Assembly (NCBI GenBank): GCA_045652125.1
Contig: JAZRTT010000025.1
Span: 54,247-118,246, forward strand
DNA length: 64,000 bases
Reading direction: 5' to 3'
Origin: Avoscillospira sp045652125
GTDB lineage: Bacteria; Bacillota; Clostridia; Oscillospirales; Oscillospiraceae
This document shows, piece after piece, positions 1 to 7,369 of the stretch (positions within the stretch are counted from its first letter, which is position 1; each line of letters begins with the position of its first letter). Position numbers and translations under genes: made by a program. The notes below the pieces were generated by a model that was not told where the DNA came from, did no database searches, and saw only the letters and a list, made by a program, of their open reading frames with translations.

Positions 1-619
1 TGTGAAGATTGGGATTTTCAGACAAGGGCATCACACAGCCGGCAACTGCGACCCGTCCATCGCGAACGATCACCGCCCCATCGTGCAGGGCAGCTTTCGG
101 GAAAAACAGGTTTCGAAGAAGCTGTTCGGTCAGAACAGCATCCACAGGTGTTCCTGTTTTGAAGTATTCCCCCAGGGAAGTCTCGCGCTCAAATATCAGC
201 AATACGCCAACACGCTCTTTGGACATAATTTCACAGGCGGATACGGTAGCATGAATCGCATCGCCCAACTCGCTTTTGGGAGATTTCCCACCAAGCAGAT
301 CCATAAAACGCTTGCCGCCGAACCGTTCCAACGCCCGTCTGAGCTCCGGTTGAAACATGATAACCAGCGCAATAAAGCCCAGGGACAAAATATTGCTGAG
401 AATAAAGTGCAGAACATAAAGATCCATCAAATTTGTGACCCATGTCAAAAGGAGCAAAGCAACAATTGCTTTGGCAGCTCTGGCTGTACTGGTCGAACGA
501 ACCATATTGATCAGCTTAAATATGAGAAAGGCCACAATCAGGATATCCAGGAGATCGGACAATCCGATGCTCATAAACGCATTTCTAGCACCCTGAAACA
601 ATGAGCGAAATTCACGCAA
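1..619 (-). CDS. cdaA: Diadenylate cyclase CdaA (partial, C-terminus beyond the left edge)
   Basis: Makes cyclic di-AMP from two ATP at the membrane; in Firmicutes this messenger controls potassium and osmolyte balance. The translated minus strand shows hydrophobic N-terminal helices, then the DAC domain with FQPELRRALERFGG and the catalytic LHDGA motif followed by VIVRDGRVAVAGC. The reading frame leaves the window at base 1, so the end of the DAC domain is missing. I place the start at a TTG (619), because the residues between it and the in-frame ATG at 574 (LREFRSLFQGARN) resemble the usual family N-terminus. A good promoter sits just upstream. CdaA identity is firm; the exact start is not. 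Confidence 0.9.
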   Translation of the reverse strand, partial: MREFRSLFQGARNAFMSIGLSDLLDILIVAFLIFKLINMVRSTSTARAAKAIVALLLLTWVTNLMDLYVLHFILSNILSLGFIALVIMFQPELRRALERFGGKRFMDLLGGKSPKSELGDAIHATVSACEIMSKERVGVLLIFERETSLGEYFKTGTPVDAVLTEQLLRNLFFPKAALHDGAVIVRDGRVAVAGCVMPLSENPNLH

Positions 620-664
620 GCGCCTACACCACCATTCTAAAAATAACTACAATGAAACACTGTA

Positions 665-693
665 ATTATAGCCGAGAATCGTGAATTAAGCAA
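665..693 (-). promoter_or_regulatory. Sigma-A type promoter of cdaA
   Basis: Reading the minus strand, -35 TTGCTT (688-693), a 17-bp spacer and a perfect -10 TATAAT (665-670). The predicted transcript starts about 40 bases before the TTG start of cdaA. Confidence 0.7.
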
Positions 694-712
694 GAGCAAA
701 GCGTCAAATATT

Positions 713-1825
713 TCAAGGAATCATTCCTTTTACGATTTCAGCCGCAAATTCTATTTCTTTTTCTGTGTTTGTGTGGGATACACTAAACCGAACCGTTCCC
801 TGTTCCAGCGTATGGGCAGAGGCATGAGCCAGCGGCGCACAATGAAGGCCTGCTCTCACGGCAATTCCGTTATCGGCCAGAATTTTTGCCGCATTCTCAC
901 AATCAAAGCCCTGAATTTGAATGGATAATACACCTGTCTGCCATTGTTCCGGCCCCCGAAAACAACGCACGCCGGGAATATCCCATATGAGATCATATAA
1001 ATATTTCAGCAGGTGTTGTTCTTGTTTCCAAACCTGCTGTATGCCGATTTGGTCCAGGTACCTCAGACCTGCCAGCAATCCGGCAATTCCGGGTACATTG
1101 TGCGTTCCCACCTCTGCTGAATCAGGAAGAAATGCAGGCATCTCCCAATCCAGCGAGTTGCTTCCGGTTCCACCGCAGAGCAGTGGTTTCGGTTCCTGAT
1201 TGCAAAGAAGCAACCCCGTTCCCTGCGGCCCCAACAGCCCTTTATGACCCGGCATAGCAATGAAGGAAGCCCCCAACTGCTTTAGGGATATGGGCAAAAC
1301 ACCGGCAGACTGCGCTGCATCCAGCACAAGAGGAACTTTTCTTTTGCGGCAGATCTCCGCAATTTCTTCCACAGGTAAAACGTATCCAAACACATTGGAA
1401 ACATGCGTACAGATCACAGCTTTGGTCTGTGGCGTTATGGCCTCAGCAAAGGCTGTGACGGTGTCTTGCGGAGCAAAGAGCCTTGTTCCCGCTGTGATGA
1501 TTTCGGCACCTAAATGATATAGGGGCCGCGTAACGGCATTGTGTTCAAACCCGGAGATCACAACTCTGTCACCGGGTTTGACCAGAGAGTGAATGGCAAT
1601 ATTCAAACCGTGAGTGGCGTTTGCGGTAAAAACTACCTGTTCCGGTCCTGCATCAAAAAAATCTGCAGCTTCTACTCGGCAATCAAACGCCAATCTTCCT
1701 GCCCGAACTGAGGCATTGTGACCGCTTCGTCCAAGACTGGCGCAATGTTTCATTGCATAAAGCACAGCCTCAGCAACCTCTGGTGGCTTATTCATGGAGG
1801 TGGCAGCATGATCCAAATAGATCAA
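713..1825 (-). CDS. Cysteine desulfurase family protein (class V aminotransferase fold)
   Basis: PLP enzyme of the SufS/NifS-like superfamily, 370 residues, predicted to release sulfur (or selenium) from cysteine (or selenocysteine). It opens with the family signature YLDHAATS. It has VLDAAQSAGV as the PLP-Asp motif and MPGHKGLLGPQGTG holding the Schiff-base lysine. RAGLHCAPLAH near the C-terminus supplies the catalytic cysteine. The gene overlaps the upstream DUF3343 gene by 4 bp (ATGA), so the two are translationally coupled. No iscU or suf partner is nearby, so the acceptor is not the usual Fe-S scaffold. I infer a sulfur or selenium transfer role with DUF3343. Confidence 0.85.
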   Translation of the reverse strand: MIYLDHAATSMNKPPEVAEAVLYAMKHCASLGRSGHNASVRAGRLAFDCRVEAADFFDAGPEQVVFTANATHGLNIAIHSLVKPGDRVVISGFEHNAVTRPLYHLGAEIITAGTRLFAPQDTVTAFAEAITPQTKAVICTHVSNVFGYVLPVEEIAEICRKRKVPLVLDAAQSAGVLPISLKQLGASFIAMPGHKGLLGPQGTGLLLCNQEPKPLLCGGTGSNSLDWEMPAFLPDSAEVGTHNVPGIAGLLAGLRYLDQIGIQQVWKQEQHLLKYLYDLIWDIPGVRCFRGPEQWQTGVLSIQIQGFDCENAAKILADNGIAVRAGLHCAPLAHASAHTLEQGTVRFSVSHTNTEKEIEFAAEIVKGMIP

Positions 1826-2076
1826 AAGAACACCTCCTTCATGTCACCGTAAGAATTTGCCCGAAAGAATCTGCGGGGAAAAACACCTTTGCTTCGCAGC
1901 ACAAATATGGCCCCATAGACATCTGATAGACCAAGCTGAATTGCATATCCGCAGCCGGACAAGGAGATGCCCTTTGGCGCACGCTGTGCCGTGGTCTCAA
2001 ACCCGTGCTGCTGCAGCAGCATAGCTGCTGTTTGCGCCTGTGTCATAGATTGAAAGGTTAAATAATACGTGTCCAT
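1822..2076 (-). CDS. DUF3343 protein, putative sulfur/selenium carrier
   Basis: Small protein of 84 residues starting MDTYYLTFQSM. The ATG at 2076 is chosen over the longer frame because GGGAGGG lies just before it. The pattern YYLTFQSMTQAQTAAMLLQQHG, then APKGISLSGCGYAIQL, matches DUF3343 (known to pair with cysteine desulfurases and described as a possible Se/S carrier). The single cysteine in SGCGYAI is the likely acceptor residue. It is coupled by a 4-bp overlap to the desulfurase. The carrier function is inferred from family and context. Confidence 0.75.
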   Translation of the reverse strand: MDTYYLTFQSMTQAQTAAMLLQQHGFETTAQRAPKGISLSGCGYAIQLGLSDVYGAIFVLRSKGVFPRRFFRANSYGDMKEVFF

Positions 2077-2115
2077 CGGTCTACCCTCCCATCCATCGTA
2101 TGTCAGGATTGGAAG

Positions 2116-2158
2116 AATCGACACAGCACCCTCAACTATTGAGGGTGCTGTGTCGATT
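2116..2158. terminator. Perfect 20-bp hairpin at the ispF stop codon
   Basis: Arms 2116-2135 and 2139-2158 are exact reverse complements around a 3-base loop. It begins inside the ispF stop codon and closes the murD-ispD-ispF transcript. The T-rich tail on the minus side is weak (TTCTTCC), so termination is likely but not textbook. Confidence 0.65.
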
Positions 2159-2625
2159 TATTTCAAAAGACAGACCGCATGACAGGATATGCCTTCACTC
2201 CTGCCTGTAAAACCGAGATGTTCTTCTGTTGTGGCTTTTATATTTACTTGATCCGGTTCGATGTGTAATCTCGTTGCCAAACGATCCTTAATGGCAGGAA
2301 GAAACGCTGCCAGTTTGGGCTGCTGAGCGATCACTGTGATATCCAAATTGGAGATATCATAGTTTTTGTTCTGTATCAGCTGCAATACCCGATCCAGAAG
2401 CACCATGCTGTCAATATCGCGATACGTCTCATCTGTATTCGGGAAGTGAATTCCAATGTCACCCAGCGCCGCAGCACCAAGGAGAGCATCCATAACCGCG
2501 TGGATCAGAACATCGGCATCGGAATGACCATCCAGCCCCTTTTCGTACGGAATTTCCACACCGCCAAGAATCAGCTTTCGCCCCTCTCTTAACCGGTGCA
2601 CGTCATATCCATGACCAATCCTCAT
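2158..2625 (-). CDS. ispF: 2-C-methyl-D-erythritol 2,4-cyclodiphosphate synthase
   Basis: Fifth enzyme of the MEP isoprenoid pathway: cyclises CDP-ME 2-phosphate to MEcPP with loss of CMP. It has the IspF hallmarks GHGYDVHRL (metal-binding Asp/His) and GLDGHSDADVLIHA, then GDIGIHFPNTD and TTEEHLGFTGR near the end; 155 residues is normal length. The ATG at 2625 shares bases with the ispD stop (TGATG) and has AAGGAGG in front; a GTG one codon earlier is the alternative. It lies in murD-ispD-ispF, an operon joining isoprenoid and peptidoglycan precursor synthesis. Confidence 0.96.
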   Translation of the reverse strand: MRIGHGYDVHRLREGRKLILGGVEIPYEKGLDGHSDADVLIHAVMDALLGAAALGDIGIHFPNTDETYRDIDSMVLLDRVLQLIQNKNYDISNLDITVIAQQPKLAAFLPAIKDRLATRLHIEPDQVNIKATTEEHLGFTGRSEGISCHAVCLLK

Positions 2626-3350
2626 CACTCGCTCCTCCTTTCCAGTATGGCATTTGCTAAAACCAAATCGATGGGTGTGGTGATTTTAATATTTTCTTCA
2701 GATCCCTCGGTGAGGAAAACCCGCATACCCAATGCCTCTACTGCCGAGCAGTCATCGGTAACGGGGAGATTTTGATTCAGTGCATTCTGCAACGCGCCGC
2801 GAAGTAAGTCATAATCAAAAATCTGAGGAGTTTGCACAGCAAAGAGAGACTTCCTCTCCGGCGTATTGAGTACCATTTGGTTTTTTGCCGTTTTAATCGT
2901 ATCTTTCACCGGAACAGCCGGAGCAGCAGCGTGGCAATCTCTGGCTTTTTCAATTGTTTCCTCAATTACAGAATTGGAAATCAGGGGTCTTGCACCATCG
3001 TGAATTGCTGCCAACCCCGATTTTTGGGAAACGTGATCTAAACCGATCATGACCGATTCTATGCGTGTTGCACCGCCCTCCACAACTGCGGTTACTTTTT
3101 TGTAGCCATTCCTGTCACAAAGACTTTGTACGAATGCCACCAGGTCACGTCGGGTGACAACGACAATCTCATCCACTTTTGAACAAGACTCAAAAGCATC
3201 AATGCTTCGGGCTATGACTGTTTTCCCCTGCAATTCGGATGTAATTTTGTCCTCACCTTTCATACGGCTGGAATTCCCCGCTGCAACGATCACAGCCGAA
3301 CAGGGAGCGATTTTTTTCTTTTTCACCAATTTCAGCAGGTTATTCATCAT
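2625..3350 (-). CDS. ispD: 2-C-methyl-D-erythritol 4-phosphate cytidylyltransferase
   Basis: Third MEP-pathway enzyme: transfers CMP from CTP to MEP. The nucleotide-binding signature SAVIVAAGNSSRMKGEDK is near residue 18, AAIHDGARPLIS holds the metal-binding Asp, and VKDTIK and TPQIFDYDLLRGAL follow, all typical of IspD; 241 residues. A lysine-rich stretch precedes the Rossmann fold. The start overlaps the murD end by 11 bp and the stop overlaps ispF, so the three genes form one unit. Confidence 0.95.
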   Translation of the reverse strand: MMNNLLKLVKKKKIAPCSAVIVAAGNSSRMKGEDKITSELQGKTVIARSIDAFESCSKVDEIVVVTRRDLVAFVQSLCDRNGYKKVTAVVEGGATRIESVMIGLDHVSQKSGLAAIHDGARPLISNSVIEETIEKARDCHAAAPAVPVKDTIKTAKNQMVLNTPERKSLFAVQTPQIFDYDLLRGALQNALNQNLPVTDDCSAVEALGMRVFLTEGSEENIKITTPIDLVLANAILERRSE

Positions 3351-4737
3351 ATCCCATTTCCTCCGGCAAAGACATAACTAAATTCTTGTAGATGTTGCCG
3401 CGAATCATAAAGTTTTTGAACTGATCAAAAGCGGCACAGGCCGGAGACAATGTGACAATATCTCCCGAACAGGAAAGCCGTTGTGCCATGGATACGGCAT
3501 TTTGAAGGCAATCTGTCACGACAATAGGTAATCGCTGCGGATCATATCCGGGCACCCTTACAACGGCTTGCCTGATTTTGTCGGCTGTGCTGCCGCAGAG
3601 AATCAATGCTTTCACGTGTGAAACAATTTCGGCACCGAGGATATCGAACGGAATTTGTTTATCGTAGCCGCCTGCAATGAGAATCACTTTCCGATCAAAG
3701 GCATGCAAACCGGCAATGGTTCTCGATGGGCTGCTGGCAATCGAATCATTATAATATCGCACACCATTCAGTATGCGAACCAATTCAATGCGGTGCTCCA
3801 CTCCTCCAAAATTACGTGCAACATATCGAATATCTTCATGGGACGCAAGTCCTTCTACTGCAGCTATGGCCGCCATATAATTCTCTACATTGTGCAGGCC
3901 GGGAATGGCGATTTCCTCTTTTTTTATAACGGCACTGCCATTGTGCCACACAATTTCGTCGTGATAACAAACTCCCTTTTGTAACATCTGGGCTCTTGAA
4001 AAATAGGTTACCGATCCCTTTGCTTTTTTCGCAAAGGATGCAGTAATGCTGTTGTCAAGATTAAGAACCAGTTTATCCTCAGGTTTTTGGTGCAAAAAAA
4101 TATTTTCTTTGGCTTCTGTGTACTCAGCCATATCCCGGTGGATATCCAGATGGTTGGGTGCAAGATTTGTAACGACTGCCACATGGGGAGACTGACGCAT
4201 ATGCATCAGCTGGAAGGAGCTGAGTTCAACAACCGCAATATCATCCGGTTTCATATCTGCTGCCAAAGGCAGTAATGGCTGACCAATATTGCCCCCGATC
4301 CACACAGAATGCCCTGCATGCTTTAGAATCTCCGCAATCAGCGTTGTGGTGGTGGTTTTTCCGTCAGAGCCGGTCACGGCAATAACAGGACAGGGACACA
4401 CAGAAAAAAATGCTTCCATCTCAGAGGTGATCACAGCCCCATTTTCTCTCAGGGTGCAAAGGACCGGAATATTGGGGTGCATGCCCGGTGTCCGGAAAAC
4501 AACATCGGCACTCAGATCATCCAAATAGGAATCGCCAAGGTGAAGTTCCGCCCCTCCCCGTTCCAACGCAAGAACCTCTTCATCCAGATTCTCCCGTTGG
4601 GTCTTATCGCAGGCAATAACATGAAGCCCGTATCCAAGCATCATGCGGATCAGCGGACGGTTGCTGACACCGATCCCCAGAACCGCGATTCGTTTGCCTC
4701 TGAGTTTTTCAAAATATTGATCCACCCCAATATTCAT
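3340..4737 (-). CDS. murD: UDP-N-acetylmuramoyl-L-alanine:D-glutamate ligase
   Basis: Cytoplasmic ligase adding D-Glu to UDP-MurNAc-L-Ala in peptidoglycan synthesis. Three Mur domains are visible: an N-terminal UDP-binding Rossmann segment (AVLGIGVSNRPLI), a central ATPase with the P-loop TGSDGKTTTTT, and a C-terminal domain starting near HRIELV with YYNDSIASSP. 465 residues is standard. RBS AAGAGGT precedes the ATG. It is first in murD-ispD-ispF, away from the usual dcw cluster. Confidence 0.96.
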   Translation of the reverse strand: MNIGVDQYFEKLRGKRIAVLGIGVSNRPLIRMMLGYGLHVIACDKTQRENLDEEVLALERGGAELHLGDSYLDDLSADVVFRTPGMHPNIPVLCTLRENGAVITSEMEAFFSVCPCPVIAVTGSDGKTTTTTLIAEILKHAGHSVWIGGNIGQPLLPLAADMKPDDIAVVELSSFQLMHMRQSPHVAVVTNLAPNHLDIHRDMAEYTEAKENIFLHQKPEDKLVLNLDNSITASFAKKAKGSVTYFSRAQMLQKGVCYHDEIVWHNGSAVIKKEEIAIPGLHNVENYMAAIAAVEGLASHEDIRYVARNFGGVEHRIELVRILNGVRYYNDSIASSPSRTIAGLHAFDRKVILIAGGYDKQIPFDILGAEIVSHVKALILCGSTADKIRQAVVRVPGYDPQRLPIVVTDCLQNAVSMAQRLSCSGDIVTLSPACAAFDQFKNFMIRGNIYKNLVMSLPEEMGYDE

Positions 4738-4766
4738 AGAGATACCTCTTTTCCAATTCTAATCAT

Positions 4767-4795
4767 ATTATAGCCGTGTGCGGCGGTTTTTGCAA
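4767..4795 (-). promoter_or_regulatory. murD operon promoter
   Basis: On the minus strand, -35 TTGCAA (4790-4795), 17-bp spacer and -10 TATAAT (4767-4772). It is back to back with the rnpB promoter; only 5 bp separate the two -35 boxes. Confidence 0.75.
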
Positions 4796-4800
4796 TTGAT

Positions 4801-4829
4801 TTGACAATATAAACAAAATAAAGTAGAAT
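4801..4829 (+). promoter_or_regulatory. rnpB promoter
   Basis: Perfect -35 TTGACA (4801-4806), 17-bp spacer and -10 TAGAAT (4824-4829). It places the RNA start at about 4836, as expected for a strong stable-RNA promoter. Confidence 0.85.
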
Positions 4830-4835
4830 ATCGGT

Positions 4836-5186
4836 ACGTCCGGGTCGGACAGTCGCGTGTGCAGTGCCGAAAGGCCGTACATGAGGAAAGTCCGGGCTCC
4901 GCAGGGCAAGGATAACGGGTAACGCCCGCCGAAGGCAACTTCAGGAAAAGTGCAACAGAGATATACCGCTTCGCCGTATTGGGCGGAGTAAGGGTGGAAA
5001 GGTGCGGTAAGAGCGCACCCGATGGTGTGGAAGCATCCATCGCTGCAAACTCTATCCGGAGCAACACCGCAGAGGAAACAAGGTCGGCCCGGCTGTTTCC
5101 GAGAAGGTGGCTGGATCACAGGGGTGACCCTGTGACTAGATAGATGACTGTCGAATACAGAACCCGGCTTACAGACCCGGTCGTGT
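4836..5186 (+). ncRNA. rnpB: RNase P RNA, bacterial class A
   Basis: Catalytic RNA of RNase P, which trims tRNA 5' leaders. The conserved blocks are in order: GAGGAAAGTCCGGGCTCC with AGGGCA after it, the ACAGAGATATACC-type segment, GGTAAGAGCGCACC, then the 3' block ACCCGGCTTACAGACCCGG. The ends pair (ACGTCCGGGTC with GACCCGGTCGT), forming P1 and fixing the limits to within a few bases. A strong promoter precedes it and a hairpin terminator follows. A 145-residue antisense frame over it is not a gene. Confidence 0.97.
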
Positions 5187-5225
5187 AAAAAGTGTGTCAA
5201 GGAAACTTCCTTGGCGCACTTTTTA
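5187..5225 (+). terminator. rnpB terminator
   Basis: Hairpin of 5187-5202 with 5209-5224 (one mismatch), ending in a run of five T, directly after the RNase P RNA. Confidence 0.8.
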
Positions 5226-5289
5226 CTGATTGCACAAATTACAGAACAATTTATTGTTGTAATCTATTAAAGTTTTTTGAAAAAACATC

Positions 5290-5318
5290 TTGATTTTAGC
5301 ACGATGAAGCACTAAAAT
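5290..5318 (+). promoter_or_regulatory. his operon promoter with overlapping palindrome
   Basis: -35 TTGATT (5290-5295), 17-bp spacer and -10 TAAAAT (5313-5318). A 7-bp inverted repeat, ATTTTAG (5293-5299) and CTAAAAT (5312-5318), covers part of the -35 box and the whole -10 box, so a repressor bound here would block RNA polymerase. It is a candidate operator for the TrpR-like protein encoded by the first gene. Confidence 0.55.
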
Positions 5319-5351
5319 ATATTCAGATATATTTGAGAAGGGGTTATGATT

Positions 5352-5651
5352 ATGGATCTGCTTCGGCACCCATCGGTAGATCGGCTGTTTCAGGCGATTT
5401 TATCTTTGCAGACAACGGACGAATGTTATGAATTCTTTGAAGATGCCTGTACCATCAAGGAAATTGAAGAAATCGCACAGCGCTTTGAAGTAGCGGAGCT
5501 TCTTTGGAAAGGGCAAAGTTATAATGAGATCAATCAGGCTACCGGTGCCAGTACTGCGACCATTTGCCGGGTAAAGAAATGTCTGGTCTATGGAAACAGC
5601 GGTTATCGGATCGCGCTGGAACGGCTATCGGATTTGAATAAGGAGAAATAA
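5352..5651 (+). CDS. YerC/YecD family TrpR-like regulator (HisR candidate)
   Basis: About 99 residues with a TrpR-like helix-turn-helix in the second half: ELLWKGQSYNEINQATGASTATICRVKKC. TrpR-superfamily proteins of this type bind DNA with an amino acid as co-repressor. The second ATG (5352) is preferred because AAGGGG lies 8 bases before it; the ATG at 5346 is too close. It is the first gene of the histidine operon, one base from hisZ, which suggests autoregulation and histidine control. I recall this family being proposed as HisR in Firmicutes; here the role is inferred from position. Confidence 0.8.
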   Translation: MDLLRHPSVDRLFQAILSLQTTDECYEFFEDACTIKEIEEIAQRFEVAELLWKGQSYNEINQATGASTATICRVKKCLVYGNSGYRIALERLSDLNKEK

Positions 5652-5652
5652 T

Positions 5653-6750
5653 ATGATCGGATTATTAAAGCCGGAGGAACGCGTAGTTTACGCCCTGCGT
5701 GACTTATACGGCCGCATGGGCTATGCACCGTTTAAGATGGGCAAGTTTGAGACCTATGAACTGTATATGCAGAACAAAGACTTTTTGGTTTCCGAGGGAG
5801 TCATAACCTTTACAGATGCGGACGGAACTCTGATGGCACTCAAACCGGATGTAACCTTGTCTATTGTTAAAAATTACCGGAAGGAAGATACTCCTGTACA
5901 GAAAGTTCATTACAGCGAGAACGTCTACCGAAGGGCAGGAAGCGGACAAACGTTCCGCGAAATCATGCAGACAGGTTTGGAGTGCTTGGGTGATGTTGGA
6001 AGCTATGAGCTTTGCGAGGTCATCCTCCTTGCGGCCAAGAGTCTGCAAACCATTTCGGAAAGATTTGTTTTGGATCTCTCCCATATGCAGATCGTCTCGG
6101 ATATTCTGGATTCATTGGATCTTGATTTTGAACATCGTATTCAGGTTCTGGAAGCTATCGCTGAAAAGAACGAAGATGCACTTCTGTTGGAAAATAAGGA
6201 CGTTTCTCCCCTTTTGGATCTGCTTCATATCTGCGGTCCGATAAAAAACACACTGCCCCATCTTGCCGCTCTTTGTAAAACACCGGCATCGTTGGAAGCA
6301 TTGCAGCAAATTGAGACGATCTACCGCGTTTTGGAAATAAATGATCTGGCTGACCATGTCCAGTTGGACTTTTCTATTGTGAACGACATGAATTATTACA
6401 ACGGTATTGTTTTCTGCGGCTACGTGGAAGGGATTCCTACAGGGGTATTGTCCGGTGGTCAGTATAACAATCTGATGGAAAAGATGAATAAGAACGCCGG
6501 CGGTGTTGGATTTGCAGTCTATCTGGATCAGATAGAGCTTCTGGACAACAGAACGAAGAAATACGACGTAGATACCATCCTGCTCTATGATCGAACAGAT
6601 GAGATTTCGGCAGTCTCCCAAGCAGCAAATGAATTGTCGTCCCAAGGAGACAGTGTACTTGTTTTAACAAAAAAGCCGGCGGAGCTGCGGTTCCGTCAGT
6701 TGATGCAATATAAGAACGGGAGGGTGGATCTGCTTGAGACCCATGGTTAA
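5653..6750 (+). CDS. hisZ: ATP phosphoribosyltransferase regulatory subunit
   Basis: HisRS-like paralogue without tRNA charging that activates short-form HisG and makes it feedback-sensitive to histidine. It shows class II synthetase core pieces: FETYELYMQNKDF, LMALKPDVTLSIVKNY (motif 2-like, KPDVT), FREIMQTGLECLG, and the late glycine-rich GVLSGGQYNNLMEKM. It has 365 residues and lacks the anticodon-binding domain of true HisS. RBS AAGGAG precedes the ATG. The end overlaps hisG by 17 bp, fitting a complex of the two products. Confidence 0.94.
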   Translation: MIGLLKPEERVVYALRDLYGRMGYAPFKMGKFETYELYMQNKDFLVSEGVITFTDADGTLMALKPDVTLSIVKNYRKEDTPVQKVHYSENVYRRAGSGQTFREIMQTGLECLGDVGSYELCEVILLAAKSLQTISERFVLDLSHMQIVSDILDSLDLDFEHRIQVLEAIAEKNEDALLLENKDVSPLLDLLHICGPIKNTLPHLAALCKTPASLEALQQIETIYRVLEINDLADHVQLDFSIVNDMNYYNGIVFCGYVEGIPTGVLSGGQYNNLMEKMNKNAGGVGFAVYLDQIELLDNRTKKYDVDTILLYDRTDEISAVSQAANELSSQGDSVLVLTKKPAELRFRQLMQYKNGRVDLLETHG

Positions 6751-7369
6751 TATCGCCTTGCCCAAGGGACGTCTTGGTGAGAAGGTATATGAAATGTTTG
6801 AACAGGCAGGCTTTGACTGTCCCAGTATCAAAGAAAACAACAGAAAATTGATTTTTGAGAATCAGGACGCCGGTGTGCGATTTTTCTGGGTAAAGCCTTC
6901 TGATGTGGCCATCTATGTAGAGCGTGGTGCAGCAGATATCGGCGTAGCCGGTAAGGATATTCTTTTGGAGTATAAGCCGGATGTATATGAACTGGCAGAC
7001 CTGCATCTGGGCAAATGCAGAATGGCTGTGGCAGCGAAGCGTGATTTTCGGGATAACAAAGAGCGGACCCTTCGTGTGGCTACTAAATTTACCAATATCG
7101 CCCGTACGTATTACAGCGCACAATGTCGTGACATTGACATCATCCATCTGAACGGTTCCATCGAGCTGGCTCCGATTCTCGGATTATCCGATGTTATTGT
7201 GGATATTGTAGAGACGGGCAGCACATTAAAGGAAAATGATCTTGTTCCATTTGAAACCATCGTTCCCATCAGCGCCCGTCTGATCTGTAATAAAGCCGGA
7301 TACAAATTCAAACATGAACAAATTGCTGCCATTTCGGCAGAATTGAAGAAGCAGGTGAAGCAGAAATGA
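6734..7369 (+). CDS. hisG: ATP phosphoribosyltransferase, short form
   Basis: First committed step of histidine synthesis, joining ATP and PRPP. It opens IALPKGRLGEKVYEMF; a phosphate-binding DIVETGSTLKEN motif sits near residue 155. At 211 residues it lacks the C-terminal regulatory domain of long HisG, which is why HisZ is needed. The start is probably TTG at 6734, nine bases after GGAGGG; an ATG three codons later lies too far from it. It overlaps hisZ upstream and hisD downstream (ATGA). Confidence 0.95.
   Translation: MRPMVNIALPKGRLGEKVYEMFEQAGFDCPSIKENNRKLIFENQDAGVRFFWVKPSDVAIYVERGAADIGVAGKDILLEYKPDVYELADLHLGKCRMAVAAKRDFRDNKERTLRVATKFTNIARTYYSAQCRDIDIIHLNGSIELAPILGLSDVIVDIVETGSTLKENDLVPFETIVPISARLICNKAGYKFKHEQIAAISAELKKQVKQK

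Noticed and set aside
2..604. 200-residue plus-strand frame at the left edge
   Set aside because: It mirrors the minus-strand diadenylate cyclase, whose translation shows clear catalytic motifs; the plus frame shows none.
4763..5200. 145-residue open frame antisense to RNase P RNA
   Set aside because: It is the complement of rnpB, a well-known source of false proteins; composition is Pro/Cys/Ser-rich with no domain.
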